Positions 62,824 through 64,000 of a stretch of 64,000 bases of DNA are shown in pieces (position 1 is the first letter of the stretch; each line of letters starts with the position of its first letter). Under the pieces are notes generated by a model, which saw only the letters and a program-made list of their open reading frames with translations, made no database searches and was not told the DNA's origin. Source of the stretch: Emiliania huxleyi CCMP1516 (Eukaryota; Haptophyta; Isochrysidales; Noelaerhabdaceae). The DNA lies in assembly GCF_000372725.1 (NCBI RefSeq), contig NW_005201613.1, positions 44,676 to 108,675 of the forward strand. Reading direction: 5' to 3'. The translations under genes and the position numbers were made by a program.

Positions 62824-64000
62824 ATGCCGTCCGCCTCGCTAGCCCTGCTCATGGCTGCGCTCCTGCCGCGCCCGCCGGCCGTGGTGCTGCGCCGGCCACG
62901 CCACTGTGCCGCCATCGCCACGCGCGGCCCTCGGGCGATGGACTCGGGAGCGTGTTCGCCTCCTGCCGGCTTCCAGCCTCCTGCCGGCTTCCAGCCGGCA
63001 GAGGAGGCTGCCAGCGCACCCCAGCCGGAGGGTCCTCCGCCGCTTCCGGCACGCCGCCGCTGGCCCCGTCGCCTCCTTGCTGCAGTCGCGGCCACGCTCG
63101 CCCTCGTCCTCTCCGCGTCGCGCCCGCTCCTTCGCCGCGCGTACAATGCGCGGGGCGCGCTCGGGCCGACCTTTGCGGCGTGGGCGAGCATGCTGCAGAT
63201 GCCCCGCTTTGCGTCGCCGCGCGCGGCCGGCATGCTCCTCCTCGCCGCGGCGCCCATGCTGCCCACCGCTTTGCGGCGACTGATGCACACCCTCCACCTC
63301 GCGACCGAGGTCGCCAAGCAGGGCCTTGCCAGCGACTACCGCCGCTATGCCTACAAAGAGTCGTTCCTCGAGGCGCCGCAGCGGCCGCTCGAGTTCGCAT
63401 CGTGGGCGCTCGCCCTCCTGTACGCTGTGCCGCTGCTCGCGCCCGCAGAGCTGCTCACCGCGCCAGTCACGGGCGGGCTCGCCGCGGCGCGCCGCGGCAC
63501 CGTGCAAGTGGCCGCGTTCTGGACGGCGCTCAAGCTCGTCCAAAAGTGGGAGGCGCGGTACGGCGCGACCGAGGACCAGCGCGCGGTCGCAACCTCGGTG
63601 ATGGGGCTCGGGGACCGCGCCTTCACCGGCCTGATGAAGGGCGAGCGCGCTTCGGTCGAGCAGGCACGCGCTAACGCCCTCGCCAAGGTGCTCTCGCTGC
63701 TGGTCTGGATCAGCGCGGCGCTATCCGCCCTCTCGACGCTCGGCGTGAACGTGCGCGCGGTGCTCACCTTCTCCGGCGTGGGAGGCGTGGTGCTCGGCCT
63801 CGCCGGGCGCGAGATGATCGCCAACTTCATCGGCGGCGTCACCATCTACCTCTCGCAGCCTTTTTCGGTGGGCGACTGGATTCACTCGGAGCGGAGGCAG
63901 GACGGCACCTCCTCGCTCGACGGCTGGGTCGAGCAGATCGGCTGGTACTACACAAAGGTGAACACGTGGGACAAGCGGCCGATGTACGTGCCCAACTCCT
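62824..64000 (+). CDS. MscS-family mechanosensitive channel (3' end outside window)
   Basis: One open frame from MPSASLALLMAALLPRPP (62824) to the window edge, at least 392 codons, with later in-frame Mets at 62851 and 62938. Membrane helices: LLAAVAATLALVLSA, AAGMLLLAAAPMLPTAL, FASWALALLYAVPLLAPAEL, ALAKVLSLLVWISAALSAL. The pore helix and vestibule start match MscS/MSL closely: VLTFSGVGGVVLGLAGREMI, ANFIGGVTIYLSQPFSVGDW, then VEQIGWYYTKVNTWD and RPMYVPNS. The family opens under membrane tension and releases ions. The Pro/Ala/Arg-rich N-terminus could be an organelle leader, as in plant MSL1-3 proteins. No intron was seen in this part. Confidence 0.85.
   Translation, partial: MPSASLALLMAALLPRPPAVVLRRPRHCAAIATRGPRAMDSGACSPPAGFQPPAGFQPAEEAASAPQPEGPPPLPARRRWPRRLLAAVAATLALVLSASRPLLRRAYNARGALGPTFAAWASMLQMPRFASPRAAGMLLLAAAPMLPTALRRLMHTLHLATEVAKQGLASDYRRYAYKESFLEAPQRPLEFASWALALLYAVPLLAPAELLTAPVTGGLAAARRGTVQVAAFWTALKLVQKWEARYGATEDQRAVATSVMGLGDRAFTGLMKGERASVEQARANALAKVLSLLVWISAALSALSTLGVNVRAVLTFSGVGGVVLGLAGREMIANFIGGVTIYLSQPFSVGDWIHSERRQDGTSSLDGWVEQIGWYYTKVNTWDKRPMYVPNS

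Overview
The window is nuclear DNA of a GC-rich, intron-bearing eukaryote, most likely a photosynthetic protist and probably a haptophyte. The signs are a plant/algal-type sulfolipid synthase (SQD2), a secreted protein of a type I associate with algae, a C-terminal spartin/senescence domain, TTAGGG-type interstitial telomere repeats, dense microsatellites, and short introns (mode 65-70 bp) that mostly begin with GC instead of GT. The lineage is an inference; no rRNA or organelle gene is present to confirm it.

Layout. 1-6.4 kb: end of a spartin/senescence-domain gene, a C2H2 zinc-finger protein with a hydrophobic C-terminal half, an ORF with a chromo-like segment, and two minus-strand unknowns, one resembling a 2-oxoglutarate oxygenase. 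6.4-10.6 kb: SQD2 with 17 exons and introns full of tandem repeats. 10.7-17.2 kb: repeats, an F-box fragment, a gene with two NPF motifs. 17.2-26.2 kb: a 6-phosphogluconolactonase-type propeller protein, an acidic ORF, a multicopper oxidase, a small secreted protein. 26.6-27.8 kb: interstitial telomere repeats and a ~182-bp satellite. 28.8-33.3 kb: an ankyrin protein and a PP2C phosphatase. 33.3-50.1 kb: dispersed repeats alternating with a SAP-domain ORF, an unknown gene, a Lin0512-family protein, a 2.3-kb foldback element with 887-bp arms, a DUF2306 membrane protein, an aquaporin-like protein and an unknown acidic protein. 50.9-62.4 kb: a cluster of Ty1/Copia LTR retrotransposons, with one whole-looking young copy inserted into an older copy of its own family. 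62.8 kb to the end: an MscS-type mechanosensitive channel that runs off the window.

The genes do not form a pathway. What unites the window is its intron biology. In SQD2 I could place all 17 exons so that they give one uninterrupted 462-residue frame. In 13 of the 16 introns the donor is GC. In most of these the first 7-28 bases of the intron repeat the first bases of the next exon, so each intron looks like a tandem duplication of about 68 bp (exon edge plus filler). In two cases that same 68-bp unit has been amplified in place (11 and 3 copies). The same GC-AG style recurs in the PP2C, ankyrin, DUF2306, Lin0512, NPF, multicopper oxidase and secreted-protein genes. I consider this the most interesting content of the window.
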